Of a DNA stretch of 64,000 nucleotides, positions 1 to 37,228 are shown in pieces. Location of the stretch: positions 6,870,659 to 6,934,658 of the forward strand of contig NC_083638.1 of NCBI RefSeq assembly GCF_963576545.1, given 5' to 3'. The stretch comes from Limanda limanda. Taxonomy: Eukaryota; Chordata; Actinopteri; Pleuronectiformes; Pleuronectidae. Within the stretch, counting starts at the first letter, position 1; every line of letters starts with the position of its first letter. Position numbers and translations under genes: made by a program. The notes beneath the pieces were generated by a model that worked only from the letters and a program-made list of their open reading frames with translations, was not told the DNA's origin and searched no databases.

Positions 1-1971
1 TGCAATTAATGTTTATCACATCCTTTTTTGTTGACAATATATTTTTAAAGGTGTCGCTGCAACAATCGACACCCAGACCAAAAGTGTTGCTATAGAAACG
101 AATATCAAATCTCAGTTTTTCTCGTTTCAAAAGCAATTTCATGGATTGATTGACCTAACTACTGGCTCCCGAAAACAATTTAAGGACACATTGTTTGGAA
201 CAACATCAGCTTTTTCTTTTCTATGAGCAATTTCAGGGCGTCCCGCAGGCCCAAGGGGGCAAAGGCACCTCCTCTGAAAATCAATTGTAAAAAACTTAAC
301 CCCCCGAGACGCCAGTTTGGGTGACGGGTGGGTCTCTGGGGCTCAGACAAGAGAAAACCAAAGAAAGGATGGAGAGGAGGGTGAGGGTTTGTGATGGTGG
401 AGGACGGGAGCGTGTCACGTGTCACCAGTTCACCTTGGCCTGTGGATAATGGGATGAAATGGTCATGGCTGTTCACGAGCTGGCACGCCACAATCTCGAA
501 TCCTATTGTGCTCCTGGAGACTCTGCTGCTGAGGCTCCTGTGTTTAACTCAGACCTGTAATTAAATAGAAGAGTTTGTATTTTGTCACAATTTAACGAGA
601 TGTATATTTATGGTGAAATGTGTTTTCTTTTCCTTGCACTGGCTTCACCCTCTGGAGATATTTAATCTTCTTATTCTTCTGCATGGATAATGAATAATTA
701 ATATTTACCAGGCTGCTAAACCAACCAGAATCTCAAACATTCATCTTTCCAATCCTCCATCCCACAGGGGCCCATTTGTGCTTTGTGCTTTCTAGTTAAG
801 AGATTTGCTCTGACCCTGGCTTTCCCTCACATCTCCAACCACAGAAGCATCTTCCTCTCCGTCTTTCTTTCTTCCTTTCTTCCTGCACACTCAAGGTTAA
901 CGCTGTTTTCACTCCGTTACGTGGAGGTGCTGCAGCGGCCGACAGTGTTTGGCCGGATGTCTGAGAGTCTGCCCAGAGGATTCACCTCCTCACAATCCTG
1001 TGTAAGCCCACGAGTCAAATGGACTTTGAACTATTAGGTTTAATCATTTATACGTTTAAAAAAAAGAAGAGTGTTGCAACATTTCCGGGGAACGGGACGT
1101 GTTTAACTTTGTTGCTTGACTGACAAAGAGCACAGAGTCGCCCACTGGTGCAAATTACATTATTGGAAAGGGAGGATGACGGATGATGGGGTTCGAGGAA
1201 ATGAGGGGAGGAACTGAGATGTCGAACTGGGATCGATGATGGGTTTTGGTGGAAAGATGCTGTGGAGAGGAACCCAGGAGAATGATTCTCTATGTGGGGG
1301 GAAGTGGTCAGAAGATGAATACTTTTATTTTCCCCCGTGTGGTTCCTAAGATGAGAGAGAAGGCAAAGGAGGACGACAGGAGGGGTGGGGGGATGACCTG
1401 CATTCATGGCTTAAAGCAAAATGTAGCCCCCTTCTCTTTAGCGTAATCAGATTTGATTCAACAATGGAGGCATAACTTACTTTTATATTTATTTTAATTT
1501 GTTTACGGGAACAAGTATATTTGTTTCTAATTAATAATGAAATAACCTAAAGTCCATTTTAACTTCCTGCACAAACGATAAAAACCGTCTCTTGGCAACA
1601 GGGCACCAGATGGACAGAAGAATGGACAACCAACTTCTCAATCTACCATCTGTGAATCAGACTCTAGAAATGGATTGTTATCATTTAATAGGAAACATAT
1701 TTAAAATGAGCCACTGGTTTTCTAATTGTCTTCAGGTACAGACGAGTTGAATGAGGCTCCTGCAGGACCCAATAGACCGAGTGTAGTTTGGACCTCGTCC
1801 CACTTTCTCACCCGTGAGGACCTCGATCACATGACCTTGTAGCTGCTCAAACTTTCCATTGTTGTGAGCAATACTGGGCAGAGTTTGACCAAGTGTTGTT
1901 GTAGTAAAATCGAAAAAAAATCATTATACATTCTCGAAAAATAAGGTTTCAGGGTTGAGAATGAACAGAAT

Positions 1972-1974
<3 letters not shown>

Positions 1975-2016
<42 letters not shown>
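1975..2016. repeat. (AG)21 microsatellite
   Basis: Uninterrupted AG dinucleotide run in the kcnq1 intron before exon 3. Confidence 0.95.
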
Positions 2017-2019
<3 letters not shown>

Positions 2020-3265
2020 CAGTTTTTGTCAGAACATTATGATCACAAATCTTATTCCACATTTTATCAGCAGATTTGTGACATGACCTCTGACCAACAC
2101 ATTTTAATAATAAGGATAAACTTAATTTATACAGCACCTTTTGGAAAGCAGGTTTACAAAGAGCTTAACAGAAATGGAGAATACTTCTCATACATACAAG
2201 GTTAGTTAAAAATGTAAACAAGTCAATGCAAGAGATAATTAAAAAACCTGTATATCAAATATCTTGTGGATGCCATTTTATAAGTTTTTCCTTTGCATCC
2301 GGGCAGATATAAACAAGGTCGCTTCCGTCTTTTCTAATACAACACAAGAACATTAAGTCACAGTGACCTTTGAACTCTGGAGATTAAATCAAATTAAATT
2401 GACAAACTGAACCGGAGCCTTTCCTGAGATGAAGCGTTTTACATGAGCTGCCTCTGACTGTGGTGTCACCTTCTACACGGGCATGAAAACAACCATTTAG
2501 ATTCTCCTCTATTTCTCCTTTTCAACCTTCAAGTAGAAACCCCTCGGAGAATAAATCAGAAACAAAAACATTTTAAACATTAGCTTCCAAGAGCCCAATT
2601 TCACACATTCTGACGTTTGATGAAGTTCACTGATGTCTCCGTCTTTGGCTCTGATGGAGGAAGACACCTCCGACTATTCCCAGCGGATCCCATCCTCCCT
2701 CCCTCTGCCACTTTCCTCCTCCCACCATCCTCTGCAGAGGGATTATGTCACCATGAGGAAATCTTCGAAAGGCCATTGATTTGCTCTCAGACGGCTTCAT
2801 TTGCAAAAACGCTTGTCAATTATTGAGGGACACGTGGGGGGGTAATTGCAGTCTCATTCACACCAGTTCATTAAATGCGATTTTGTGCCGCACTTCATTT
2901 TTATAAAAATCCATTGGCCCTCGAGGAGAAGTGGAGGAAACCTGAATGGAACGGAAATAATGATGCGTTAATTGAGAAGCTCTTAGCTGCGTGTTTGGCG
3001 TGGGACTCGTGCTGTGTGGCTCAGTTCCAGTAATTGTCATGTGAATTACAAATAATTAGGAGAATAACAACCAGAGGAAAACTAGGGGACAGACAATCCA
3101 GATGTGTGTGTAAACACGAAGCTTTTTTTTTACCAGCAGCTGTTTATCTCAGCACTAAAGATAGAGACAGTTAGTACATATTAAAACTAAATATATACGT
3201 ATATAAACTAAAACTAATGGATTAAATAAAACTTTTATATTCACATATTTGTGCAGATTAAATAT

Positions 3266-3391
3266 TGTTTTTGGAGACACCAATACTGTCTTTTTAAAAA
3301 CAACTTCTACACGACAAACTCATTTTGCACAAATATAATTGTGACCAAACATATATAGTAATTATTATATCTTGATTCATGGCACAAAAAC
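3266..3391 (+). repeat. Inverted repeat arm 1 (pairs with 5519-5648)
   Basis: The reverse complement of 5519-5648 matches this segment nearly base for base. Shared blocks include TGTTTTTGGAGACAC, GTCTTTTTAAAAA, AACTCATTTTGC, CAAATATAATTGTGACC and TATTATATCTTGAT. The arms flank kcnq1 exons 3 and 4, and look like two opposite-strand copies of one interspersed element. Confidence 0.85.
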
Positions 3392-3721
3392 AGAATTATA
3401 ACGTCATTTTGCAGTGGAAACTTAGCTTTGGTCCACAGAGGCGCCCGAATCATCGAAAAATAGTTTTTCTTTAAGTATTGGTCTCAAAACATAATCACTG
3501 TTTTCGTCTATCAGGTCCATTTAGTGCACTTAGCAGCAGAACTACACAATGAGTCAGTGGCTTGGACCAAATTACACTTTGAGAAATGCTGGATCTGTGG
3601 AAGCAGGATCAATAACCTCTAATGAATAACAGTGATGTCACCAGGTCTGCGTGAGGAGCTGCACTCAACAGCTGCCTCCGTTCAATTCACCCGATATCTC
3701 TTTTAATTCTCACTTTGCTGA

Positions 3722-27604
<23,883 letters not shown>

Positions 27605-27630
27605 TCCGTCTCTCCATCCGTCCATCACTC

Positions 27631-27990
27631 CGACTGTCTGTCTGTCCCCCTGTATGTCCCTCACTGTCTGTCTGTCCACCTGTATGTCCCTCACCGTCTG
27701 TCTGTCCACCTGTATGTCCCTCACTGTCTGTCTGTCCACCTGTATGTCCCTCACCGTCTGTCTGTCCACCTGTATGTCCCTCACCGTCTGTCTGTCCACC
27801 TGTCTGTCCCTCACTGTCTGTCTGTCCACCTGTATGTCCCTCACTGTCTGTCTGTCCACCTGTATGTCCCTCACTGTCTGTCTGTCCACCTGTATGTCCC
27901 TCACTGTCTGTCTGTCCACCTGTATGTCCCTCACCGTCTGTCTGTCCACCTGTATGTCCCTCACTGTCGGTCTGTCCACCTGTATGTCCC
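27631..27990. repeat. 30-bp minisatellite, 12 units, in kcnq1 3' UTR
   Basis: Twelve units of exactly 30 bp (core CTGTCTGTCCACCTGTATG) plus a partial unit to 28002, starting 26 bp after the kcnq1 stop. Units differ mainly by T or C at one position (TCACTG or TCACCG). Because 30 is a multiple of three, all frames without a stop stay open on both strands, which produces long spurious frames. Further CCATC-rich sequence continues to about 28170. Confidence 0.96.
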
Positions 27991-28481
27991 TCACCGTCTG
28001 TACATCCATCCACTGTTGTTCCTATCCCATTCATCCATCTCTGTCCATCTCTATCCATCCATTCAGCTTTTCGTCAGTCCACCCACTGTTATTTCTATCC
28101 CATCCAATCCGTCTGTCTGTCCATCCGTCCATCCATCCATCCATCCGTATATTTATTCCATCCGTCCATCTCTCTTATCAGAAACATCTCATGAGACTGT
28201 TAATAAGTGAAAGAGAAGAAAGAAATGAAATGATTTCCATGTTGGTTTGTTTCATAGCAGAAGTCTGTTAGATGTATTCAGGCTAAAGCAGCAGCATCAT
28301 GTTCTGTGATTCAATATCATATAAATATATATATATTTGAAATCATTTTAATCACCTTCATCTTTGGGGAGAGGCCTTATATTTCATTACTTCTCATATC
28401 ATTTTAATCAATTGCTGTTTTCCCCTTTTTAATTTTAATTTCACCTTTTCTCGCGAATGTTTAGACGTATTCTTCTGTAGC

Positions 28482-28487
28482 AATAAA
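28482..28487 (+). terminator. Candidate polyadenylation signal of kcnq1
   Basis: AATAAA about 880 nt after the kcnq1 stop, followed by a TG/TTA-rich stretch. It is the most plausible end of the 3' UTR I can see; the intervening sequence includes the minisatellite. Transcript data would be needed to confirm it. Confidence 0.45.
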
Positions 28488-29175
28488 TGATTGTGGTTAT
28501 TATTATTATTACCGAGTGTTTACTTGTTGTGTCCGGTGCCTTCGGGGGGAATCTCTGACTCAAACAAATGAGCTAATTAATTCAGTTTCAGTCGATGGGT
28601 TCGTTCTTGGTAAAAGTTTATATTATCATATTAATAACAGAGTGTCTTTACTCTTTCTCTTCCCTCCTCGTGTCATCAGTCAGAATGATGTTTAACCTTT
28701 GCGGCTCCACACCGAGGTTCCTTTGCAGTCACACGTATCACCACGACTGTGTCGGCAGCAGACTTTCCTTTGTTGTCTTGAGGTGGGGGTGTCCGCCGAG
28801 TCCGAGCTGACGGCTAATACCACGGGCTTTACACATGTGACCTTTGGGCAGCAGCTGGCGACCTTTCCCCCCCCCCGCCGGCCGTCCGTGGGGTGCCTTT
28901 ACATTCCTTCACTGGAGTGGCCGAGTGGAAGAAAAGGCCCAAGCGACCATCTGCCTCTGGTGTCCACAACAATGGGCCCCACCCTCCTTAAGTGTGCTGA
29001 GGGTGTCCGGCCTTTGTCCCGACCCGAGCTGGGTGAGGGGGGAGTTTGTTTACGAGGAGGCTGTAAAATGTTTTTGCCCCCCCCCCCCCCCCCCCGGTGA
29101 TGAGCGTTACTTTGGATGTTGGCAGAGGAAGTCGGTAATTAGTCGTAGAGCCATAAACACTAAATAAATAAGGAG

Positions 29176-29209
<34 letters not shown>

Positions 29210-30693
29210 CTGAATGACTTCTCTGGGAAAATATTTACAGTGGGAATAAAAAAAAAGAGTATTTTCAGCAAAAAACATTTTATTTGCTTAAATGCACAAA
29301 TCTATAAATATGTCAAAGTGACTCGGAGTTTTAATGGATTTAACTTTCACTTCTCAAACCTGCATGTGGGTGTAGCTGCTGGAGTCTGCACACTTTCCTG
29401 AAATGATTCTGAGCGACTGTAAGTGGGAAAACAAATGTCTGAGTCACTTTCTCTGGACATATTCACAAACCTTTCCTGCAGCCCTCTTTAGTAAGGTATC
29501 CGAAAATGTCCGAGAGAGTAAACATGTCCTTAAAAATGTCCTTAAAATTCAAAACTGAAGTATCTCACAAACACCTCAGGAGGACCGAGAGGAGCCATGA
29601 ACATAGAAAACACAGAAGAAGACTTTAAAAAGCTTTTGAGGACAAGGGCCCTTACAGCAAAAAGGCCAGACCTAATTTTCTCTGCGATTTTCAGACTTAA
29701 TGCTGAAAACACATGTAGTAGATGGCTTCTGCATCAGATGGACTAACTTCAGCCGTCTCTGCAGTTTTCCTCTTTCATCTTTTTCGAATTATCTCCACAA
29801 AGGAAGTTGTTGTCTGTTGTCTGTTTGTCTCTTAGCAGGTTTACGCTAAAACTGCACTAACGACTTTCACCAAAATTGCTGTAATGGTCGTTCTGATGGA
29901 GAAGCGCGAGTTTCTCTTCAGCCGTGCGCTCTCTAGTTTGGTTAATGCATTTTCTACTTTTAAAAATCGGACTAACAACCTGTTGAGAAGACGTCCCAGT
30001 CATGATTTCAGGATTTTTATTTCAGGCCTAGATTAATTTCAACACTTTCAGCAGGAGCACATCACCGGGATGATAATTGCCTCAATCACAGCAGTGGTCT
30101 TCATTCACTGATGATGCACTGAGCAGCTTGTGTGTGTTTTTATCTTTAAGAGAATATAACCAGGCGGTGGGTGGGGACACCGGGAGCCCACGGGACCCTT
30201 TGATTATTGATTCCTTGTCCGGTGAAACTAAAAATACCCCCCGGCGGAGCGGAGAGTCACAACATCATCTGTTCCTCATTTAGACGTAACGCACTTAACA
30301 TTGTTTGTCCTTGGCAGCGAGTCATTTAATAATGCAAATGTGATGTTGGCTCTTTCTGTTACGCTCGTGGGTAAATATGAACTCAACCCTCCCTCCCCCC
30401 ATCCCTCCTCCTGGCGGTGCTGACACACTCACACACTAACACACTCACAACACACACAGACACACACACACACACAAGCTTCAAACTGGGCACATGTTGG
30501 GATAAAGGCTGCCTCGACTATGAAAAGGGGAAAAAGTGAAGACAAGAGAGAAGCTGAGGAAAGACCTGGGGGGGGGGGGGTTCTAAAGGCTGATTTGCAG
30601 GTGAAATGATGGCACACTCTGCTTTGTGGCCATTGTCCTGAGCTCTTGCCAGATGGCCTCCTAAAGTGCTTCAGAGCAGAACCCCCCCCCCAA

Positions 30694-30696
30694 CAG

Positions 30697-30751
<55 letters not shown>
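30694..30751. repeat. (AC)n microsatellite
   Basis: AC run with one AAAC interruption. Confidence 0.93.
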
Positions 30752-30753
<2 letters not shown>

Positions 30754-31740
30754 GGGGGTGCATGTGCGTCCGTGGGGTTCAGTCTCACTAATGGGCTAAT
30801 TTGGCAGCTACAGCTCATATTAAGTGGTTTAATTTTAAGATTGACAGCCTGGTCCCTAGGATTGTGATTATGGAATATCTCATAAAACCTCTCATAATGC
30901 ATTTCACATTAGATAATATGATGTAATATACGACAGATGATAAGCTTGACCTATGTGGAAAATGTGTCTGCAGTATAAAAACACACGGTATAAAAACCTG
31001 CAATAACTTTAAAGATGTTTTGTCCAACTTATAACTTGAATTGATTTTTTTTCTATATGTTTACACAGGGACACTTTAACATTATCAGCGTGCTCATCTG
31101 CCTCAGAGTCAGCATAAAACCAACGATCTGTTTTCTCACAGGACTGCAGCTATATTGAAAAACACAATCATCTTCAAATCTATATACCGACGGCGTAATT
31201 TATAAATCTCAGACCAGTGTTTTGAAGCTTTACGATGTTTTTTTAAAAGCTGAAAACTCAGGAAAGCAGCTGAAGTGTTCATCATGTGTATAAAGAGCAG
31301 TCGGACAAGAATGGGACTTAACGGCTTAATCTGTGTCCAGTGCAAGATTTTAGCCACAGAAACATTTTCACAATGCACCAGAGACATGTTGCACATAAGA
31401 ATGTTTCATTTCCTATGATACAAATAACTGTTTTTGCAGTTATCTTCTGCAGGAACCCTGGAAGGCATAAACTTTACTGGACTATTTGTGAGGCATTCAC
31501 TGGAGAACTGAAGTAAACTTTCAGAACTGTTGGGATAAGGAATCAAATCAAATCAGTGAAGAAAGTTCTGCGCATAAAAAATGTTTTGGGTGCGTGTGAA
31601 TAATCAATTTGCATTAATCAACGAGTGAATTCCAAGTTGTTATTTATCATGTTTTTGTTTGCAAATGGAAAGTCACAATGCTGAAAGGAAAACACCCCGG
31701 AGCAGAAAATACAATAAGACCAAAATAAGGAATCAAACAG

Positions 31741-32159
31741 TTTATTAAAACTGAAATATTTGTTAAAATTTACAAGCTTCTTGCGTCTCAGCCATTGAGG
31801 ACAAAATAGTGCTTTTTGTAAATATCATTAATCGAAGCAGCTCCGTACATTAAAATCCATTCAAAAGATACAAGAACAATAGGAACAAAAATACATTCTC
31901 TTGTTTGAATGTTCAAAAACTTGAAAAAACAACATCATGATAAGTTAAACAAACATTTTTAGAATAAATAAAAAAATGCCCATAAATAATATAAATAACA
32001 CAAAATTGTAGAATTTCATGTCAGGAACACACACACACACACACAAATAAAAATGAAATACTTTAAATTAAAATAACGTTAAATCCCTTGGGTCCAGTCC
32101 AGGTAGATGTTCTGCATGTGGAAATATACATAGTCTTTAAGTTTTGTTCGGCAGATTGT
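31741..32159 (-). other. Probable cdkn1c 3' UTR with AATAAA at 31746-31741
   Basis: AT-rich sequence directly downstream (minus strand) of the cdkn1c stop. It ends at a minus-strand AATAAA about 415 nt from the stop, a normal length for this family. Inferred from position and signal only. Confidence 0.45.
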
Positions 32160-32807
32160 TCATCTTATTGTTTTGCACTGAGTTGCGTCACTGGAGCTTG
32201 TGTGGGTCTGGATCTTAGTGTCTGTCGATCTCCTCCTCTTTGCGAAGAAATCTGCAAGAAGAAAGAAGAAGTTAGGATGAGACCAAGTTCTCCAAATAAG
32301 AATATGTTACAGGATGAAGTAAAATATTGAAAAACACATTGTGCATTTGTAGTTTTCTGCTTGTTCCTCACCTGTAATTCGTGCGTAATTCCGGGCTTTG
32401 GCTGCGGGTTTGGAGAGAGACCTCTTCCTCCGGACGGGCGTCACCTCAGCGGGTCGCTTGGTGTTGAGGATGCGGGGACAGTTCTCCTGGTTGGTCCCTG
32501 CGCTTCCTCCACCATCCACACCATCACCTCCATCACCACCAGCACCATCCTCCTCCTCCGGGGTACCAGCAGCCTCCCTGGGCTCCGCAGGCTCCAGGTA
32601 GAAAGCAGCAGCGCAGTCCGATGGCATCTCCTCCCACTGGAACCGGCCGGGCAGCGGAGTCTCCTCCTGGAAGTTGAAGTTCCAGCGGCGGGTGTCCTGC
32701 TCGCTCATCTCCCGCAGCCGGAGCTTCAGGTCCCGGCGCAGCTGCTCCTGGTCCACGGGGCCGAACAGGCTCCGGCACACCGACTCCCTGCGGCTGATGG
32801 AGGTCAT
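32160..32807 (-). CDS. cdkn1c: cdkn1c: cyclin-dependent kinase inhibitor p57-type
   Basis: Nuclear inhibitor of cyclin-CDK complexes, promoting cell-cycle exit. Two exons: 32807-32372 and 32251-32160 (stop TGA 32162-32160), joined by a GTGAGG donor and TTGCAG acceptor around a 120-bp intron; 175 residues. The CDI domain occupies about residues 11-72: the cyclin-docking motif RSLF (12-15), FGPVD, the CDK2-contacting RRWNFNFQEETPLPG, and FY near 69-70. The middle is acidic and Gly-rich (about 80-105) with no Pro-Ala repeat. A TP site lies at 123-124, followed by basic RRKR. The C-terminus has ITDFFAKRRR, a PCNA/NLS-type motif like that of p57/p21. The start ATG at 32807 is chosen because the family begins just before the CDI domain. 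Next to kcnq1 and in opposite orientation, as in human 11p15.5, which favours cdkn1c over cdkn1b. Confidence 0.9.
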
Positions 32808-32918
32808 TGTGCAGATGGGGGTTTTCCTGGAGAGTCTCTGTGCAGATTGGATGAGTGAAGCTGCTGCTGTCTCCGTCTCTTGGCCTCTTGGTCTGATGCG
32901 TGATTTGGCTGCAGGGAG

Positions 32919-33016
32919 CTTTAAAAGCGACGGGACGCACGAAGCTGTGTTTGTACACAATGAGAGCAGGACGCTGATTGGCTGCGGAGGTCTGAATTGG
33001 AGGTTAAAGGGGCGGA
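32919..33016 (-). promoter_or_regulatory. cdkn1c core promoter: TATA-like, two CCAAT boxes, GC box
   Basis: Reading away from the start codon on the minus strand: a TTTAAAG TATA-like box (32919-32927), CCAAT boxes at 32977-32981 and 32996-33000 (ATTGG on the plus strand), and a GC box GGGGCGGA at 33009-33016. Spacing of roughly 50-90 bp between the TATA-like box and the upstream elements, and about 110 bp from the box to the ATG, suits a compact CDK-inhibitor promoter. Motif-based inference. Confidence 0.55.
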
Positions 33017-33325
33017 GGGTGAGGGTCATCCATTGTGTGATGACGACCATTGACACAATAAATAAAAAACTCATTGTTTATATATAAATGAACCAGTTCA
33101 GCCAATGATGGCCTTCGGGTTCTGGGCTAAACTAAATGGATATGAGCCTAAATCTGGGTTTGACCCCCAGTGACCCCAGTGGTAGATGCTGAATAAAGCC
33201 TCAATTATCACAAAAGAAACGTGGGCCACCTTTGGCACCTTTATCTGACATGAGGTATTGTTATGGCCCAATTTCCATCTTCCCTAGTGCTATTTAGCCC
33301 GGACGTGGGCCAAAACAATCTTGGA

Positions 33326-33930
33326 TCCAACCTGCCTGTTTGGAAAGGGCTGTTTACTTGGCCTGTGTTGATGCTCTGCAGCTTCTGGAGAATTATTTCT
33401 TGTCTTTAGCGAGTGCTTTACAATATACTGCCACTTTTTATTGTTTGTGCTGGATGTTGTGTGCAGAGTTGAAAACTTTGCGTTCATCCTACCTGGTTTA
33501 TCTGCAATGAGGATTTTATAGTCAATGATTTTCAGACCCAAATCCAGAACTTTTAAAGAGAAAATCTCTGTAACTCAGGTCCATATAAAGCATTAAGGCA
33601 ACAAAGTGAACATTACACTATTACCTTAAGGACAAACTCTGTACCCGGAAGTTATTCCATAAATGTTGCTTCCAAGACGGAGATCAGCACCAGTAACTAA
33701 AGTATAACTGTCTGTGTCAGGTGGATGTTGCTGCTGTAGTTTATCTGTGGACGTGGAAGAAAACATGTTCAACTTGCCCCCGATGACTTCTGCAGAGCGT
33801 GTTAATTAAATTTGTATTAATTTGAACCTGTTGTGGGTCTGAACTGCACCAAAGTTACCACGGATGTTCCCGAGGACATTGAGAATTCACATACCAAGTG
33901 TCAAGCTGATGAAATGAATGGTTTCCACAG
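33326..33930. repeat. Divergent dispersed repeat, copy A (pairs with 46600-47250)
   Basis: Shared blocks in the same order: TGTTGATGCTCTGCAG, TTCATCCTACCTGGTT, a short AATGA..TTTTAT block, then GAAGAAAACATGTTC/GAAGAAGACATGTTC and GATGAAATGAATGG/GATTCAGTGAATGG. No open frame; class unknown. Confidence 0.6.
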
Positions 33931-36900
33931 ACGTAGATACAGCGGTAACGTTTTTCCTAACCAACCATCAGTCTTTAATCTTATCCTTGGTGCATGTGAC
34001 CTTTACATTTTGAAGTGTTGTCATTGTGAGTCCATCCTACTTTTCATTTCATTTCCCTGTTGCAGCTGTTAGTGAGTAAAAACCCTGGTTGCAGCCGTTC
34101 TGTTCCTGTTCAGCCTCTGTGCATTTCTTCTTCTCAGTGAACTGAATCAAGATGCAGTACTTCAGCCGAGCCTCCAGGGAGCGGTGATAAGTGGCCGCTA
34201 CCGGGATTTCTGCCTGCGGGCCAACGAGGGCAGAGTCTTCTCAAGACTGAGAGTTAAATGTATGGTCTGAAATGAGAACATGGTTCAAATCAGGAGAAGA
34301 GGTTTTCTTTAAGTTACATATAGGTCAGGACGAGAGTAATTAAAAAGTCTTTGCTTTAATTGCTTTTCATTCCCATTGGAAGATGAGTCTCCACAGGTTG
34401 GAGTTTGTACAAATGTTCCAGTTTTGACATTTCCTCTCGAAACCCAAATCACGTGTGTGATAATTAATATCTGAAAGTGTAATTTCTACTCAAGTAAAAA
34501 ATAATTTCTTTAACTTTGACTGAGAAACTTGAGGCTGGTCCTGTCCTCACTCACCTTATCAGACTCTTAAAGCTCCCAGTGAAACCACAGACTGGTTTTC
34601 TGAACACACACTGTGCAGCTCCACTGGAGACATGGGGGGTTATGGGTCTTGCACCAGGGCACCTTCACTTGGTCATGATCTGGCCAAAACTGACTGGGAT
34701 TCAAACCTTCACAGGGTCATTATAATATGAAAAAATGGTTTGGAATATTGAGCCACGAGTCTGGAAAGTTGCTGCTCGATGTGTTCGGCTCAGTTCAGTT
34801 CAGTTGTTGTGTCCCAGGTGGGAAACTTAGCTCGAGTCAGGTGCACAAGATAAACACAACAGTACAGGTAAAAAAACAATAATAAAGTGAAAGTACAGAT
34901 ATGTTTCCAATGCAGAGGTGTCTCCATAACAACTAAACAAAGACTGATCCACAACACCCCCGATCCCCAAAATGACCGATCGGAGAATAAGCTTCACTAC
35001 GTCTCTAACTTTGTTCTGCTTCGGAACAAATAACTTTCAGATGTTGTGTTATTGATCAGAGTTTGCTACGGGCTGCAACTTTGTTTGTGAACTTTCGTTA
35101 TATAAAAAAATATCTTTTATTTGCTTTGTATTCCACTTTAATTTACTCTGATCCCGTAACCTCTATTCTGCTGCTTATCGAACAAGTGCTATTTATGAAG
35201 AAACCAGGATTATTCATATAGACCTTGTAATTGCAGAGCTATACTCATTTATTTTAACAGGCACAAGCCTGAGGATCGGGGCCAGGTGGAGAGATTAAAT
35301 TATTTTCCTATTTTCCACTGATTTGAAATGTGTACAGTTATAAAATTGTATATTGGTACATAAAACATGTAGGAAGTAAGTCACGTGACACCTGAAGTGT
35401 GTCTGTGGCCAGCAGGTGTGTGTGGTGCTGATGAGAGGAAAGAGGCCACAGGCCAACCGACATGCAAAGTGACGGAGATGAGGCAAGGCCGCGATTGGCC
35501 GGAGGGAGAGTCCCACCTTTGACCCACTTCCTGATGGCCCAGGTACTTCACCTGAGGGACAGAAGGAAAACGTCCCCTCACAGGTGTGGTTCAGCAGGAG
35601 GAGTTGATCTTTCCCAGACATGCAGGGGAGAAAAGAGATACCTCTGGTGAGTGTTTATCACGTTTGAACAGGCCTATGAAAGAATGTTATATATTGTTTA
35701 TAATGACAAGTGTTTAAACTTAGAACTTTGCGCCTACTCTTTGTATTTTTCTACTTTATGTGTTGCATGATGAAAAATTGCATATGGTTTTATTTATTTC
35801 TAATTTAATGGAGGAAATAATTACACATTTGACTTGAAGATGAAGCCCAAGTTGTGGATTTGGTGTTTTTCTGAACCATAATTCTGCACCTACAGTATTT
35901 CTTCATAAAAACCACGTCCTAAATGAATATTTATAATGATCAAAATCGTTTTATGTATAAATCCTAACTCTCATGCCTTATTGCAATAATTCAAAAAGAA
36001 AAAATACCAATAATTTATTCGAGATTGGAGAATCATTGAAGAATCACATCAATAGTTTTCCTCAAAAGTTTATATTTCTTTCTTTAGGTAGATACATACA
36101 TTTATTCTGTGTTTTTTTATTCCAACGATGCATCTTTTGGATCTTGTGTCTAAACCGGATTTTTCATCCCCACAGTTTAACATTGACTCATATGCTGTAG
36201 TTGTGTATTGGCTTTCTGCTTCAGTTACACAAATTGACTCAGACGTCCAGGATCAGCTTCTCTTCTTCCCGAGAAAAGAGGAGTTCATGGTGAAGCCCCA
36301 CAGACACACAGTTGGCCCCTCCCTCCCTCCTTCTACCTTTGCATGCAAATCGTCCTGTTTGCATACCCAGTCGTCTTCTCTCTCCCCGACCCGGACTCGC
36401 AGTCAAATAAAAGCTCCCACAACAAGCTGCTCGCTTACATTAGAGCAGATGGCTCCACACTAAATGACTCTCAGCGTGCCTGTTAACCACTGCGCCACCG
36501 CTCTATTAAAACACTTCCCTTTCAGTTCAAGGTGCACAGAGAGTCTGCTGCTTTTTGTCAGAGAAATACAAACTTCTGCTGCATCTTTTATTTTCATCAT
36601 CTTTCACGAGCGGCTCAAGTGCCCGATGCAAATAAGGCCGGCAAATGAAAGCCATCGTTTACTCAGGCAAAGGGATAATCTTATTAAAAATGAATGAGTT
36701 TCTTTTCTGAACCCGGAGCCATTTATTCCTATGAACATAATCATTGCGAGAAATATGGACTGTGGCTGTTTTCAGGTTAAAACTCTGCACACACCACATT
36801 GTGCACACTTGTATAGGGAGAGTTTTATGTTTAAAGGGTCTTGTTGGAGCTAAATATGAATGTTTCATGTTCTATATATATATATTTATATATATATATA

Positions 36901-37193
36901 AACACCTATGTCATCTACTATATATGAGTGACAGCATTTTGTGGTTCAAAGTTCAGGCAGGAAGCTCTTTGCATATGAGGCGAGGAGGAAAATCCTGATA
37001 ATTTTGCATTGACCACAAGTACTTCTAAGGACCTTTGCATATGTGATAAGTGAGTGGTTAGTGAGTCATAAAGCATTAAGGGAAGAGATTGGACGTAATA
37101 TCTCTGTTCTACATTTGTGTGCAAGGGGACGCTGCAGCCACGGACACGATGCCTCCGATGTGGGGATGTACTGGAGTGGTCAGAGGAGCACAG

Positions 37194-37196
<3 letters not shown>

Positions 37197-37226
<30 letters not shown>
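37197..37226. repeat. (TG)n microsatellite
   Basis: Fifteen TG units in the intergenic region upstream of trpm5. Confidence 0.93.

Positions 37227-37228
<2 letters not shown>

Larger units (their letters stand above)
28003..31740. other. Intergenic region between kcnq1 and cdkn1c
   Basis: Includes the end of the kcnq1 3' UTR, a (C)n tract near 29077-29095, poly(T) at 29180-29203 and CA repeats (30460-30476, 30694-30751). No coding gene, tRNA or rRNA recognised. Confidence 0.55.

Noticed and set aside
30429..30902. 157-residue minus-strand frame with Cys-Val runs
   Set aside because: Mostly translation of CA/GT repeats and a poly-C/G tract in intergenic DNA.
32808..33074. In-frame N-terminal extension of cdkn1c to an ATG at 33074
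   Set aside because: It would run through the CCAAT, GC and TATA-like promoter elements, and p57/p27 proteins start just before the CDI domain.
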